A DNA stretch of 64,000 bases, taken from the NCBI RefSeq assembly GCF_900102505.1, contig NZ_FMVT01000005.1, forward strand, positions 124,001 to 188,000, written 5' to 3'. Both the position numbers and the translations under genes were made by a program. Positions 1 through 8,204 of this stretch are shown in pieces (positions within the stretch are counted from its first letter, which is position 1; every line of letters starts with the position of its first letter). The notes under the pieces were generated by a model, which was not told the DNA's origin, ran no database searches, and saw only the letters and a program-made list of their open reading frames with translations. The stretch is from Paracoccus tibetensis. GTDB taxonomy: Bacteria; Pseudomonadota; Alphaproteobacteria; Rhodobacterales; Rhodobacteraceae.

Positions 1-534
1 GTCAGCATGGCCGGCGGCGAGATCTACCAGTCGCTCGAGCGCGGCGTGATCGACGGGGCCGAGTTCTCGACCCCCAACGTGGACTTCTCGGGCGGCTTCC
101 AGCAGGTGACCAGCTACTGGTCGACGCCCGGCTGGCACCAGTCCTCGTCGGTCTTCGGCGTGATGATCAACAAGAACAGCTGGGACGCGCTGGACGAGGC
201 CACGCAAGAGCGCCTGCGCCTCGCCGCCGACGCCACCATGCTCTGGTCGCTCTCCTTCACCGAGCGGCGCGCCAACGAGGCCTATCGCCAGTTCGAGGAG
301 GCCGGGACCGAGATCAACCGCCTCGACGACGCCGCGCTGGAGCGTATCCAGGAGCTGGCCAACGAGACCATCGTCGAGGTCGCCTGCGAGAACCGCGATT
401 CGGCACGCGTCTATGCCAGCATGATCGGCTATCTCGAGGACTACGCGACCTGGCGCACCGCCTCCGCGCCCTTCGACCTCGGCCGGACCCCGAACGGTCC
501 CGACCTCGCCGAGATCGAGGCCTGCGCGCAGTAG
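1..534 (+). CDS. TRAP transporter substrate-binding protein, DctP family (C-terminal part)
   Basis: The reading frame is open from the first base of the window, so this is the last 177 codons of a longer gene; the N-terminus and signal peptide lie outside. The segment GGEIYQSLERGVIDGAEFS followed by the W/Y-rich stretch matches the C-terminal lobe of periplasmic DctP/TakP-type receptors, which bind organic or 2-oxo acids and hand them to a DctQM membrane pair. The family is known; the ligand cannot be read from this half. No dctQ or dctM follows, so the membrane subunits must lie upstream or elsewhere. A strong hairpin follows the stop, marking the end of the transcript. Confidence 0.85.
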   Translation, partial: VSMAGGEIYQSLERGVIDGAEFSTPNVDFSGGFQQVTSYWSTPGWHQSSSVFGVMINKNSWDALDEATQERLRLAADATMLWSLSFTERRANEAYRQFEEAGTEINRLDDAALERIQELANETIVEVACENRDSARVYASMIGYLEDYATWRTASAPFDLGRTPNGPDLAEIEACAQ

Positions 535-581
535 GTCGCAACCGCAGCGTGTAAAGCGCGCGCCGCACCACCATGCAAGTC

Positions 582-609
582 ACGGGCGGGGAACGATTTC
601 CCCGCCCGT
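582..609 (+). terminator. Intrinsic terminator after the TRAP gene
   Basis: A 12-bp perfect stem (ACGGGCGGGGAA paired with TTCCCCGCCCGT) closes on a CGAT loop 47 bases after the stop codon. Only a short T/C stretch follows, so it may need help, but it separates the TRAP gene from ihfA. Confidence 0.7.
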
Positions 610-665
610 CTCGTTGACAGCACGGCCGAAGGGCCTCATCCTTGCGTCAGCGAAAAGGAACGATC

Positions 666-974
666 ATGGGCGACAAGACTCTGACCCGCATGGACCTGGC
701 CGAGGCGGTGTTCCGCGATGTCGGCCTTTCGCGCCACGAATCCGCCCAGTTGGTCGAAAGCGTGCTGGGCCATATCTCCGACGCGCTGGTGCGCGGCGAG
801 CAGGTGAAGATCTCGTCCTTCGGCACCTTTTCGGTCCGCGACAAGAACGAGCGCATCGGCCGCAATCCCAAGACCGGCGAGGAAGTCCCCATCACGCCCC
901 GGCGCGTGCTGTCCTTCCGCCCCTCGCACCTGATGAAGGATCGCGTGGCCGCCGGCAACAAGCGCAAGGGCTAG
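666..974 (+). CDS. ihfA: Integration host factor subunit alpha
   Basis: A 102-residue DNA-bending protein of the HU/IHF family. The beta-arm signature RNPKTGE is at residues 66-72, and the proline at 68 is the residue that intercalates into the DNA minor groove in this family. The alpha subunit acts as a heterodimer with IhfB, encoded elsewhere. The start is the ATG preceded by AAAAGGAA at about 655-662; a longer in-frame extension from 642 lacks this site. It lies 18 bp upstream of a MerR-type gene, a neighbour pair that I recall as common in Rhodobacteraceae, and the two are probably co-transcribed. Confidence 0.95.
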   Translation: MGDKTLTRMDLAEAVFRDVGLSRHESAQLVESVLGHISDALVRGEQVKISSFGTFSVRDKNERIGRNPKTGEEVPITPRRVLSFRPSHLMKDRVAAGNKRKG

Positions 975-992
975 GGGCGGATCGGCAACGGC

Positions 993-1763
993 ATGCAGAA
1001 GCGGGATGACGCCTTTCGCTCGATCGGGGAAGTTGCTGCCCTCATCGGCGTTCCCCCGCATGTCCTGCGCTACTGGGAGACGCAGTTTCCCCAGCTGAAG
1101 CCGATGAAGCGCCCCGACGGGCGCCGCTATTACCGCCCCGAGGATGTGCGCCTCGCCGCCGGCCTCTGCGAGCTGCTGCGTGATGACGGGCTGACCATCC
1201 GCGGCGCCCGCAAGCTGATCGCGCTGGACAGGGGCACCGCCGTCCGCGCGCGCGGCCAAGTCCGCCTCGGCGAGATGGCCACGGCCGACGCCGCGCCGGC
1301 GCTGCCGGACGCCGACCCGAACGTCACTCCTGACGCCGCCCCGCCCGCCCAGCTCGACACCCCGCCCCCGCCGCCCCCAGAGCCGCCCGTGGCGCCGCCC
1401 CTCGAGGCGCTTCCCGAGTGGCAGGACGACGCGTCGCCGCCGCAGCCCGAGACGGCTTTGCCGCCCGTGCCGGAGGACACCGAGGCGCCAGCCGAAACGC
1501 CGCCCGAGGACGCCCTGACGGACACGGACCCGCCGGAACCCCCGCATCAGCCGCATGTCCGCCTGCGCCACCGCGGCCGCCGCGAGGTGCCTGAGGGGCA
1601 GATGGCGCTCTTCGACGGCCCGCCGCCGCCTGCTTCGACCTGGCTGCCGCGCCTGACGCGCATGGCCGCGCTGCTGCGCGCGCAACAGCCCGGCGCCCCA
1701 CGCTGGCAGCAAGCCGCAGCGGCCGGAATGCGCCTCGGCAACGCGATCTCGCGGCTCTACTGA
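993..1763 (+). CDS. MerR family transcriptional regulator
   Basis: The first ~75 residues are a MerR winged helix-turn-helix (IGEVAALIGVPPHVLRYWE, then RPDGRRYYRPEDV). Residues ~80-195 are a proline/alanine/acidic low-complexity linker with poly-proline runs, and the last ~60 residues form a basic segment ending in GNAISRLY. No cysteine-rich metal site typical of CueR or ZntR is visible, so the inducer is unknown. The gene follows ihfA by 18 bp, probably in one operon, and is followed by tRNA-Pro. The family call is firm; the target genes are not known. Confidence 0.88.
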   Translation: MQKRDDAFRSIGEVAALIGVPPHVLRYWETQFPQLKPMKRPDGRRYYRPEDVRLAAGLCELLRDDGLTIRGARKLIALDRGTAVRARGQVRLGEMATADAAPALPDADPNVTPDAAPPAQLDTPPPPPPEPPVAPPLEALPEWQDDASPPQPETALPPVPEDTEAPAETPPEDALTDTDPPEPPHQPHVRLRHRGRREVPEGQMALFDGPPPPASTWLPRLTRMAALLRAQQPGAPRWQQAAAAGMRLGNAISRLY

Positions 1764-1803
1764 CCCCGTGTCGCATTGGCTGCAGATTTCCGTCCGCCGG
1801 CCC

Positions 1804-1834
1804 TTGTGCAGCCCGGCAAGATCGCACTATACGG
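1804..1834 (+). promoter_or_regulatory. Candidate sigma-70 promoter for tRNA-Pro
   Basis: TTGTGC at 1804-1809 and CTATAC at 1828-1833 are 18 bp apart, and the predicted transcription start falls a few bases before the mature tRNA 5' end. The match is moderate; the placement in front of a stable RNA gene is the main support. Confidence 0.4.
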
Positions 1835-1843
1835 ACCCCGTGT

Positions 1844-1921
1844 CGGGCCGTGGCGCAGCCTGGTTAGCGCGTCCGTCTGGGGGGCGGAAGGCCGCGAGTT
1901 CGAATCTCGCCGGCCCGACCA
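1844..1921 (+). tRNA. tRNA-Pro (anticodon GGG)
   Basis: The acceptor strands CGGGCCG and CGGCCCG pair perfectly over 7 bp and the 3' CCA is encoded (1919-1921). The anticodon stem TCCGT/GCGGA encloses the 7-base loop CTGGGGG, so the anticodon is GGG (1879-1881), reading CCC/CCU proline codons. The T-arm carries the usual GTTCGAATC loop. A hairpin with a T-run follows directly. Confidence 0.97.
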
Positions 1922-1927
1922 TCTGAG

Positions 1928-1956
1928 AAACGCCCACCCTTCGGGGTGGGTGTTTT
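1928..1956 (+). terminator. Intrinsic terminator of tRNA-Pro
   Basis: A 12-13 bp stem built on ACGCCCACCC and GGGTGGGTGT with a TTCG tetraloop is followed by TTTT (1953-1956). It begins 6 bases after the CCA end. Confidence 0.88.
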
Positions 1957-1978
1957 CGTATCCGCGTATGAGGTGCTC

Positions 1979-3049
1979 ATGAACGGCGTGCTTCCCGACG
2001 ACCAGATCCGCGCGCTGATCGACGCCGGCGCCATCCGCAGCGACATCCCGGTCACGCCCGAGCAGATACAGCCGGCCTCGCTGGACCTGCGCCTTGGCGC
2101 CACCGCCTATCGCCTGCGCGCCAGCTTCCTGGCTGGCAAGGGCCGCCGCGTGGCGGAGCGTCTGGACGACATGCAGATGCACCAGATGGACCTCAGCGCC
2201 GGCGCCGTGCTGGAACGCGGTTGCGTCTACCTGATCCCCCTCCAGGAAAGCATCGCCTTGCCCGCCGGTCTTTCGGCCGTGGCGAACGCCAAGTCCTCGA
2301 CCGGCCGGCTGGACCTGCTGACGCGCCTCGTCACCGACGACGGCACCGAGTTCGACCGCCTGCCCGAAGGTTACGACGGCCCCCTCTATGCCGAGATCTG
2401 CCCGCGCAGCTTCTCGGTCCTCGTCCGCCCCGGCATGCGCCTCAACCAGCTGCGCCTGCGGGCCGGCACGGCGCAGCTGTCGGATGCCGAGCTGACGGCG
2501 CTCCACGCCGAGACGCCGCTGGTCGGCGGCGCCCCCGCGCTGATCGACCAGGGCCTCGGCTTCTCGGTGGACCTGCGGCCGGAGCAGGGCGATCTGGTCG
2601 GCTACCGCGCCCGCCCGCATAGCGGCGTGATCGATCTGGACCGCATCGGCGCCTATCCTGCGGCCGAGTTCTGGGACGAGCTGCGCACGAGCGACGGCCG
2701 CCTGATCCTCGACCCCGGCGCCTTCTACATCCTCGTCAGCCGCGAATCGGTCGCCATTCCCGCCGACTACGCCGCCGAGATGGCCCCCTATCTGGCGATG
2801 GTCGGTGAATTCCGAGTCCATTATGCCGGCTTCTTCGATCCCGGCTTCGGCATCGGCCCCTCGGGCACGGGCGCCCGCGGCGTTCTCGAGGTCCGCTGCC
2901 ACGAGGCGCCCTTCGTCCTCGAGCACGGCCAGGTCGTCGGCCGCCTCGTCTACGAGCGCATGGCCGCCCGGCCCGCCCGCCTCTACGGCCAGGACATCGC
3001 CTCGAACTATCAGGGCCAGGGCCTCAAGCTCGCCAAGCAGTTCCGCTGA
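1979..3049 (+). CDS. dcd: 2'-deoxycytidine 5'-triphosphate deaminase, long alphaproteobacterial form
   Basis: The 356-residue product is the long form of dCTP deaminase found in alphaproteobacteria, roughly twice the length of the E. coli enzyme. It converts dCTP to dUTP and ammonia, feeding thymidylate synthesis. The N-terminal half has the family signature PASLDLRLG and an AKSSTGR segment (N-A-K-S-S-T-G-R), the trimer/active-site motif of the dCTPase/dUTPase fold. The C-terminal half looks like a second, diverged copy of that fold (SVDLR, then GPSGTGARGVLEVR). The start is the ATG preceded by GAGG; a frame from 1946 runs back into the tRNA terminator and is rejected. It stands alone, convergent with the methyltransferase gene. 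Confidence 0.9.
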   Translation: MNGVLPDDQIRALIDAGAIRSDIPVTPEQIQPASLDLRLGATAYRLRASFLAGKGRRVAERLDDMQMHQMDLSAGAVLERGCVYLIPLQESIALPAGLSAVANAKSSTGRLDLLTRLVTDDGTEFDRLPEGYDGPLYAEICPRSFSVLVRPGMRLNQLRLRAGTAQLSDAELTALHAETPLVGGAPALIDQGLGFSVDLRPEQGDLVGYRARPHSGVIDLDRIGAYPAAEFWDELRTSDGRLILDPGAFYILVSRESVAIPADYAAEMAPYLAMVGEFRVHYAGFFDPGFGIGPSGTGARGVLEVRCHEAPFVLEHGQVVGRLVYERMAARPARLYGQDIASNYQGQGLKLAKQFR

Positions 3050-3071
3050 ACCCGCGCGACGGCGTTGCGCC

Positions 3072-4184
3072 CTAGGGCAACGCCCCGGTCTGCCACAGCC
3101 GCACCTTCAGCCCCCCATGCGCCACAATGGGCCCGGGCGCCTGCCACGGCAGCCCCGTCGCCTTCGCCAGGCCCGCCTCGCTGGTGACCATCCCGACGCG
3201 CCAACCCGAAAAGCGGCTGCGGAAGACCTCGCCCATCGCGCCATGCAGCCCGAAGAGCGGCCCCTTGTTCCCGATCCGCGCCCCATAGGGCGGGTTCACG
3301 ATGACGATCCCGGGCGCGCCGTCCGGCCGCTGAAGATCAGCGATTGGGTGGGTTTCGAAGCTGGTGAAGGCCGCCACGCCCGCGCGCTCGGCATTGGCGC
3401 GGCTCATCCGGACCGCCCCGGCGTCCCGGTCGCTGCCAAGGAAGATCGGCGTGACCTCCCGCACTGGCGCCGGCGCCCGCAGGGCCTCCCACGCGTCCGG
3501 ATCGAACGTCGCAAGCTGCTGGAACGCGAAGCTCCGGCTGCGCCCCGGCGCCAGGCCCGCCGCCATCTCGGCAGCCTCGATGACGAAGGTCCCCGAGCCG
3601 CACATCGGGTCCAGCACCGGCACCGGCTGCGCCGGATCGAACCCCATCTGCCGCAGGAACATGGCCGCCATCGTTTCGCGCATTGGCGCCTTGGCGACGG
3701 CCTCCTTGTGCCCGCGCTTGTGCAGGGATTCCCCTGTCGTGTCGACGCTGAAGGTCACCAGATCATCCTCGATCCGCGCCTTCACCACGACCGCGCCCTC
3801 GCCGCCAAGCGGCGCCCCGAGCGTCTCGGCGATGGCCCGCTCGATCCGCTGCGTGGCCGCGCCGGCATGGTAGATCTTCGAGGCGCGGCTGACCGTCTCG
3901 ACCTTCACCGGCACGTCGGCGCGCAGAACCTCGGCCCAGGGAAACTTCCGCGCCCGCTTGTCCAGCTGCGCCAGGTGCATCGCCCTGAAGCCGCCGAACC
4001 GCGCCAGCACCCGCGTCGCCCCGCGCAGCCGCAGGTTCGCCGCCCACACGTCGGGCCAGCCGCCGCGGATCGTCACGCCGCCGGGCTGAAGGGCTGGCTC
4101 CCAGCCAAGCGCCCGCACCTCGGCGGCCAGAGGCTCTTCCAGCCCGGGCGTCGCCACCAGGAAGATGTCGAAAATGCTGTCCAT
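3072..4184 (-). CDS. THUMP-domain class I SAM-dependent RNA methyltransferase
   Basis: A 370-residue N2-guanine RNA methyltransferase similar to the N-terminal module of RlmL/YcbY. Residues ~1-160 hold the ferredoxin-like/THUMP RNA-binding part (IFLVATPGLEEPLAAEV at the start). Residues ~165-370 hold the methyltransferase, with the SAM-binding motif LDPMCGSGTF at 191-200 and the catalytic NPPY at 297-300. The likely substrate is 23S rRNA or tRNA, but single-module members are not always rRNA enzymes, so no symbol is given. It is convergent with dcd and 39 bp downstream of a small gene on the same strand. Confidence 0.88.
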   Translation of the reverse strand: MDSIFDIFLVATPGLEEPLAAEVRALGWEPALQPGGVTIRGGWPDVWAANLRLRGATRVLARFGGFRAMHLAQLDKRARKFPWAEVLRADVPVKVETVSRASKIYHAGAATQRIERAIAETLGAPLGGEGAVVVKARIEDDLVTFSVDTTGESLHKRGHKEAVAKAPMRETMAAMFLRQMGFDPAQPVPVLDPMCGSGTFVIEAAEMAAGLAPGRSRSFAFQQLATFDPDAWEALRAPAPVREVTPIFLGSDRDAGAVRMSRANAERAGVAAFTSFETHPIADLQRPDGAPGIVIVNPPYGARIGNKGPLFGLHGAMGEVFRSRFSGWRVGMVTSEAGLAKATGLPWQAPGPIVAHGGLKVRLWQTGALP

Positions 4185-4223
4185 CGCGCAGCCCTATCGC
4201 GAGCCGCGCCCGAAGACGAGGGG

Positions 4224-4472
4224 CTAGCGCCGCGTCATCCGGTTCATCGTCTTGACCTTCTGCGCCATCTGCCGCGCCTGCTTGCGGTTCTGCGCGTCCG
4301 AGGGCTGCTGCGCCTCGATCAGGTTGCCGTCATTGTCCACCTGCGGCGGAGGCGGCGCCGCCTTCGGTTTGCGCGCCTTCGAGATGGTGTCCATCCCCTG
4401 GTTGATCCCCCAGTTCATGATCCGGCGCATCACGAGGCGGGTGAACATCTTGGTGATCTGGTTCATGTTCAT
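4224..4472 (-). CDS. Small conserved protein downstream of scpB
   Basis: An 82-residue very basic protein that I do not recognise by function. The first ~30 residues are methionine-rich and amphipathic (MNMNQITKMFTRLVMRR), then comes a KPKAAPPPPQ linker and a basic tail (KQARQMAQKVKTMNRMTRR) with coiled-coil-like character. The start has AGGAG 7-8 bases upstream. It sits 12 bp after scpB on the same strand, so it is almost certainly in the argS-SPOR-nagZ-scpAB transcript. A role in chromosome or envelope work is only guilt by association. Confidence 0.7.
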   Translation of the reverse strand: MNMNQITKMFTRLVMRRIMNWGINQGMDTISKARKPKAAPPPPQVDNDGNLIEAQQPSDAQNRKQARQMAQKVKTMNRMTRR

Positions 4473-4484
4473 TGGCAGCTCCTG

Positions 4485-5126
4485 TCACTCATCCTCGAAC
4501 AGATCCTCGGCCGGACCTGCCGTCCCCATGTCGTCATCATCCTCAGCGGGTGCAAGAGGCATAGCGATACCCTCTCTGGGCGAGCGCGACTCGAGCAGCC
4601 CCGCCGCCCGCAGCTCCGCCAGCCCCGGCAGGTCCCGCGCGCTTTCCAGGCCGAAATGATCGAGGAACGCCTCGGTCACGACGAAGGTCGCGGGGCGGCC
4701 CGGCGTCATGCGGCGGCGGCCGACCCGGACCCAGCCCATCTCAATCAGCTGGTCCAGCGTGCCGCGGCTGACGGCGACGCCGCGGATCTCCTCGATCTCG
4801 GTGCGGGTGACGGGCTGGTGATAGGCGATGATCGCCAGCGTCTCGATCCCCGCGCGCGACAGGCGGCGCGTCTCGATGCTGTCCTGCTGCATCAGGAAGG
4901 AAAGGTCCGGCGCGGTGCGGAAGGCGTAGCCGTCGCCGATCCGCTCCAGCACCACGCCCCGCCCTTGGTAGAGCCGCCGCAGGCCCGCCAGCGCCTCGGC
5001 CGCGTCGCAGCCGGCGGGCAGCCGGGCGGCGATGTCGCGCAGGCTCAGCGGCGCGGGAGCGGCGAAGAGCAGCGCCTCGACCATCCGCTCCTGCTGGTCC
5101 ATCGGCGGGAAGGCGTCACTCGCCAT
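4485..5126 (-). CDS. scpB: Segregation and condensation protein B
   Basis: The 213-residue ScpB subunit of the SMC-ScpAB condensin. It forms dimers of tandem winged helices that bind the ScpA C-terminal region. The conserved ScpB segment ETLAIIAYHQPVTRTEIE is at about residues 94-111, followed by EIRGVAVSRGTLDQLIEMGWV. The C-terminal ~25 residues are acidic (EDDDD...EDLFEDE). The ATG overlaps the last 11 bases of scpA, indicating translational coupling with its partner. Confidence 0.95.
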   Translation of the reverse strand: MASDAFPPMDQQERMVEALLFAAPAPLSLRDIAARLPAGCDAAEALAGLRRLYQGRGVVLERIGDGYAFRTAPDLSFLMQQDSIETRRLSRAGIETLAIIAYHQPVTRTEIEEIRGVAVSRGTLDQLIEMGWVRVGRRRMTPGRPATFVVTEAFLDHFGLESARDLPGLAELRAAGLLESRSPREGIAMPLAPAEDDDDMGTAGPAEDLFEDE

Positions 5127-5934
5127 GGCCGGTGGCGCGGTAGCTAATGGGCGCGAAGGTGTCGGGCTGGCGGATCTGCAGCCGCCCCTGCCGCGCCAGT
5201 TCCAGCGCGGCGGCGAAGGTCGCGGCGGTGGCGCTGCGGCGGCGGGCCGGATCGGCGGCCCAGCCCTCGGGCAGGAAGACCGCGAGATCGGTCCACTCGC
5301 CCGCGAAGCCGATCATCCGGCGCAGCCGCTCCAACGCCTGCTCCATCGTGAAGACGCCCTGCCGGTCGAAGGCGAACGGCCGGAACTCGTCGCGGGTCTT
5401 CAGTCGCGCATAGGCGCGCATCAGGTCGATCAGCCCCGCCTGCCACTCGGTGCGCCTTGTGCGGACCACCGCATCGGGCGCGCCGCGCGCGAAACGGCTG
5501 ATCCCCAGCCTGTCCCGCGCCATCAACTGCGCCGCCGCCTGCCGCATGGCCGAGAGCCGCTCGAGCTGGAAGGCCAAATGCGCGGCCATGTCCTCGGCCG
5601 AAGGGCCCTCGTCCTCGGGATCGGGCGGCAGCAAGAGGCGCGACTTCAGATAGGCGAGCCAGGCCGCCATCACGAGGTAGTCCGCCGCCAGCTCGATCCT
5701 GAGGGCGCGCGCCTTCTCGACGAAGGCCAGGTATTGCTCGGAGAGGTGCAGCACGCTGATCTTCATCAGGTCCACCTTCTGCGTGCGCGCCATCGTCAGC
5801 AGCAGGTCCAGCGGCCCCTCGTAGCCGTCCACGTCCACGATCAGCGCCTCGTCCGCGCGGCGCTGCGCGACGGAATCCGCGCCTGGCGCGGCCTCGGGGA
5901 CGGCGTGGAGATGGGTGATCCTGGCCAGCGTCAT
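5116..5934 (-). CDS. scpA: Segregation and condensation protein A
   Basis: The 272-residue kleisin ScpA bridges SMC heads and ScpB in the bacterial condensin. The family core is clear: DGYEGPLDLLLTMARTQKVDL near residues 37-57, then SEQYLAF and AADYLVMAAWLAYLKSR, which is the SMC-neck-binding helix. The C-terminal winged helix (from ~residue 195, TMEQALERLRRM) contacts the SMC head. It overlaps scpB by 11 bp and follows nagZ by 44 bp. Confidence 0.95.
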   Translation of the reverse strand: MTLARITHLHAVPEAAPGADSVAQRRADEALIVDVDGYEGPLDLLLTMARTQKVDLMKISVLHLSEQYLAFVEKARALRIELAADYLVMAAWLAYLKSRLLLPPDPEDEGPSAEDMAAHLAFQLERLSAMRQAAAQLMARDRLGISRFARGAPDAVVRTRRTEWQAGLIDLMRAYARLKTRDEFRPFAFDRQGVFTMEQALERLRRMIGFAGEWTDLAVFLPEGWAADPARRRSATAATFAAALELARQGRLQIRQPDTFAPISYRATGHGE

Positions 5935-5949
5935 GTCCTTCGGTCAGAG

Positions 5950-5969
5950 GCGCGGGGTCCGCCCCGCGC
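5950..5969. repeat. GC hairpin between nagZ and scpA
   Basis: GCGCGGGG pairs with CCCCGCGC across a TCCG loop in the 44-bp space between the nagZ stop and the scpA start. There is no T-run, so it may be a stability or pausing element in the operon rather than a terminator. Confidence 0.5.
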
Positions 5970-5978
5970 GAGCATTCG

Positions 5979-6968
5979 TCAAGCGACGGCGGTGACGAGG
6001 GCCTGCCATTCGGCCAGCAGCGCCGCCGGATCGGCATCCTCGGGCGCCTGCCGGCGGGCAAGCGCGGCCGCCGCGCGGCCTGCGGCGGCGTCGGTCAGCC
6101 GGCCCGCGGCCTCGACCACGGGGCCCATGCTGGCGATGTCGCCGTTGCAGTGCAGCACCAGGTCGCAGCCGGCGGCGATGGCGGCGGCGGCGCGCTCGGC
6201 CTCGGTTCCGCTCAGGGCCTGCATGGTGATGTCGTCGGTCATCAGAAGCCCGTCGAAGCCGATCCGCTCGCGGATGAGCGCGATGATCCGGGCCGAGGCC
6301 GTGGCCGGCGCCTCGTCCAGCGCGGCGAAGCGGATATGGGCGGTCATCCCCATCGGCAGGTCACTCAGGGCGCGGAAGGGGGCGAAATCGATGGCGTCTA
6401 GCTCCGCAAGATCGGCCTCGACCAGCGGCAGGTCCAGATGGCTGTCGGCCTGCGCGCGGCCATGGCCGGGCATGTGCTTGACCACCGGCAGGACGCCCGC
6501 CGCCAGCATGCCGTCGGCGGCCGCTCGGCCAAGTTCCGCCACGCGTGCGGGGTCGGTCCCCAGGCAGCGGTTCCGAAGGAAGGGGTGGGTCTGGGGCTGC
6601 GCGACATCCAGCGTCGGGGCGCAGTTCGAATCGATGCCGACCGCGCGCAGTTCCCGGCCGATGAGGTGATAGCGCAGCCACATGGCGCGGGGGCCGGAGG
6701 TCGCCTGGTCCAGCGGGGCGGGCCAGTCGGCCCAGTGCGGGCCGCGCAGGCGCTGCACGCGCCCGCCCTCCTGATCGACCGTGATGACGCAGTCGCGCCC
6801 CACCGCCGCGCGCAGATCGCCCGTCAGGCGGGACAACTGCGCGGGGTTTTCGACGTTGCGGCCGAAGAGGATGAAGCCCCAGGGGTCCGCCTCGCGGAAG
6901 AAGGCGGCCTCGTCGGCGGTCAGGGCCGTCCCTTCGATGCCGCCGAGGATGGTGGCGCTGCCGGTCAC
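5979..6968 (-). CDS. nagZ: Beta-N-acetylhexosaminidase (glycoside hydrolase family 3)
   Basis: A 329-residue cytoplasmic NagZ, which removes N-acetylglucosamine from anhydro-muropeptides during peptidoglycan recycling. The signature KHMPGHG is at residues 164-170 and the catalytic histidine loop DSH at 175-177; MTDDI near 243-247 carries the likely nucleophile aspartate. The start is a GTG that overlaps the TGA of the SPOR-domain gene in the form GTGA; the in-frame extension upstream is antisense-like low-quality sequence. Length fits the family (330-340). Coupling to a SPOR protein, which binds denuded glycan, puts two peptidoglycan functions in one operon. Confidence 0.93.
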   Translation of the reverse strand: MTGSATILGGIEGTALTADEAAFFREADPWGFILFGRNVENPAQLSRLTGDLRAAVGRDCVITVDQEGGRVQRLRGPHWADWPAPLDQATSGPRAMWLRYHLIGRELRAVGIDSNCAPTLDVAQPQTHPFLRNRCLGTDPARVAELGRAAADGMLAAGVLPVVKHMPGHGRAQADSHLDLPLVEADLAELDAIDFAPFRALSDLPMGMTAHIRFAALDEAPATASARIIALIRERIGFDGLLMTDDITMQALSGTEAERAAAAIAAGCDLVLHCNGDIASMGPVVEAAGRLTDAAAGRAAAALARRQAPEDADPAALLAEWQALVTAVA

Positions 6969-8134
6969 TGCCCGAGCGCCAGGCAGTCCGTGCCGGCCGA
7001 TTGCAGGGCCGAGCAGAACTGCCGCGCCTCGCTGACCGAGCCGAAGCCCGCCACGCGCAACCGCCAGAAGCTGCGGCCGTTCGACTGGTGCTGCTGGATC
7101 ACCGGCGACTTGCCCGAGAAGAGCGAGGCGTGACGCCCCGCCAGCCGCGACCACTCGCCCGAGGCGATGTCGTTGCTGTCGAAGGCGCCGACCTGGACGA
7201 CCGGACCGCTGGCGGTCGAGGCCGCGGCCGGCGCGGGCGCCGGGGCCGGGGCGGGTTCGGCGGCACGCTCTGGGGCACGCGCGGGCGCCGGGGCCGGCGC
7301 GGCGGCGGCGGCAGGCGCGGCGGCTGCCGGCGCCGCGGCCGCGACGCGGGTGACGCGCGGACGCGGCGCCGGGCGGGCCGACGCGACCAGCGCGCCGCTG
7401 TTCATCTGCGCCTGCGCCTCGGCCAGTGCCTCGGTGATCGCGGCGGCCTGGGCGGGGATGCCGTTCTCGTCCGTCACCACCTCGGTCACGGGGCCTTCGG
7501 CGGCGGGCGCGTCGATGATGGCGGCCTCGTTGACGGCCTGGTCAGCCAGCGCCCGCTCGGCAGCGGCGGCGGCTTCCGATTCGGCCAGCGCGCGGGCCTC
7601 GCTGTCCGACAGCGGCACGATCGGATCGCCGGTGAAGGTCAGCGGCGTCTCGGAGGCATTGGCCGGCTCGCGCGCGGTGGCGCCGAGCTGGCCCATCGCC
7701 ACGTCGTCCGGCGCGAGGTCCACGGGCTGGGGCGCAATGGCCACCTGCTGCGTCGGGCTGGGCGCCTCGCCCCCGGCAACATTGTTGACGGCAAGGCCGG
7801 TATGAGGGGTCAGGCGGCCGCCCGGCTCTTCGGGGGCGGTGCGGGCCTCGCCCTCGATCGCGCTGATGATCGGCACGCCCGACACGTCGCGCGAGACGAG
7901 CTGCCAGCCCCAGGCCAGAAGCCCGACCATCAGCCCGACCGAGGCGACGGCGCCGACATAATGCGTCACCCGCGCCAGCCGCGCCTGGAGGCCGTCCCCC
8001 GCCGGATCGCGCGGGTCGGCCTCGGCCCTCGCGTCGGCGCCGCGGGACCAGCCTGCCTGATCATACGCGAATTCGCGCTTCACCTTGTGTCGCGAGAACA
8101 CATACCCGCCTTCGCGGAAATCCATCACTGCCAT
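6965..8134 (-). CDS. SPOR-domain envelope protein
   Basis: A 389-residue single-pass membrane protein. The N-terminal ~55 residues are cytoplasmic, and a membrane helix spans about residues 57-80 (YVGAVASVGLMVGLLAWGW). A long periplasmic alanine/proline linker (~85-300) follows, then a C-terminal SPOR domain (~310-389, starting at VVQVGAFDSNDIASGEW) that binds septal glycan strands stripped of stem peptides. The linker has (AP)n and EA-rich runs. It starts 70 bp after argS and overlaps nagZ by 4 bp. The likely role is at the division septum, similar to DedD or FtsN-like proteins; the exact name is not settled. Confidence 0.85.
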   Translation of the reverse strand: MAVMDFREGGYVFSRHKVKREFAYDQAGWSRGADARAEADPRDPAGDGLQARLARVTHYVGAVASVGLMVGLLAWGWQLVSRDVSGVPIISAIEGEARTAPEEPGGRLTPHTGLAVNNVAGGEAPSPTQQVAIAPQPVDLAPDDVAMGQLGATAREPANASETPLTFTGDPIVPLSDSEARALAESEAAAAAERALADQAVNEAAIIDAPAAEGPVTEVVTDENGIPAQAAAITEALAEAQAQMNSGALVASARPAPRPRVTRVAAAAPAAAAPAAAAAPAPAPARAPERAAEPAPAPAPAPAAASTASGPVVQVGAFDSNDIASGEWSRLAGRHASLFSGKSPVIQQHQSNGRSFWRLRVAGFGSVSEARQFCSALQSAGTDCLALGQ

Positions 8135-8204
8135 GTCTGCCTGCCCGCCGGTTGTTCCGGATTAACTTTGACTGCTCTCAGACGTCCGGCGGCGGCGCAT
8201 TGAA

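Noticed and set aside
2805..5147. Plus-strand open frame of 780 codons across the methyltransferase and scpB genes
   Set aside because: Antisense shadow with arginine/proline/histidine bias and no motif.
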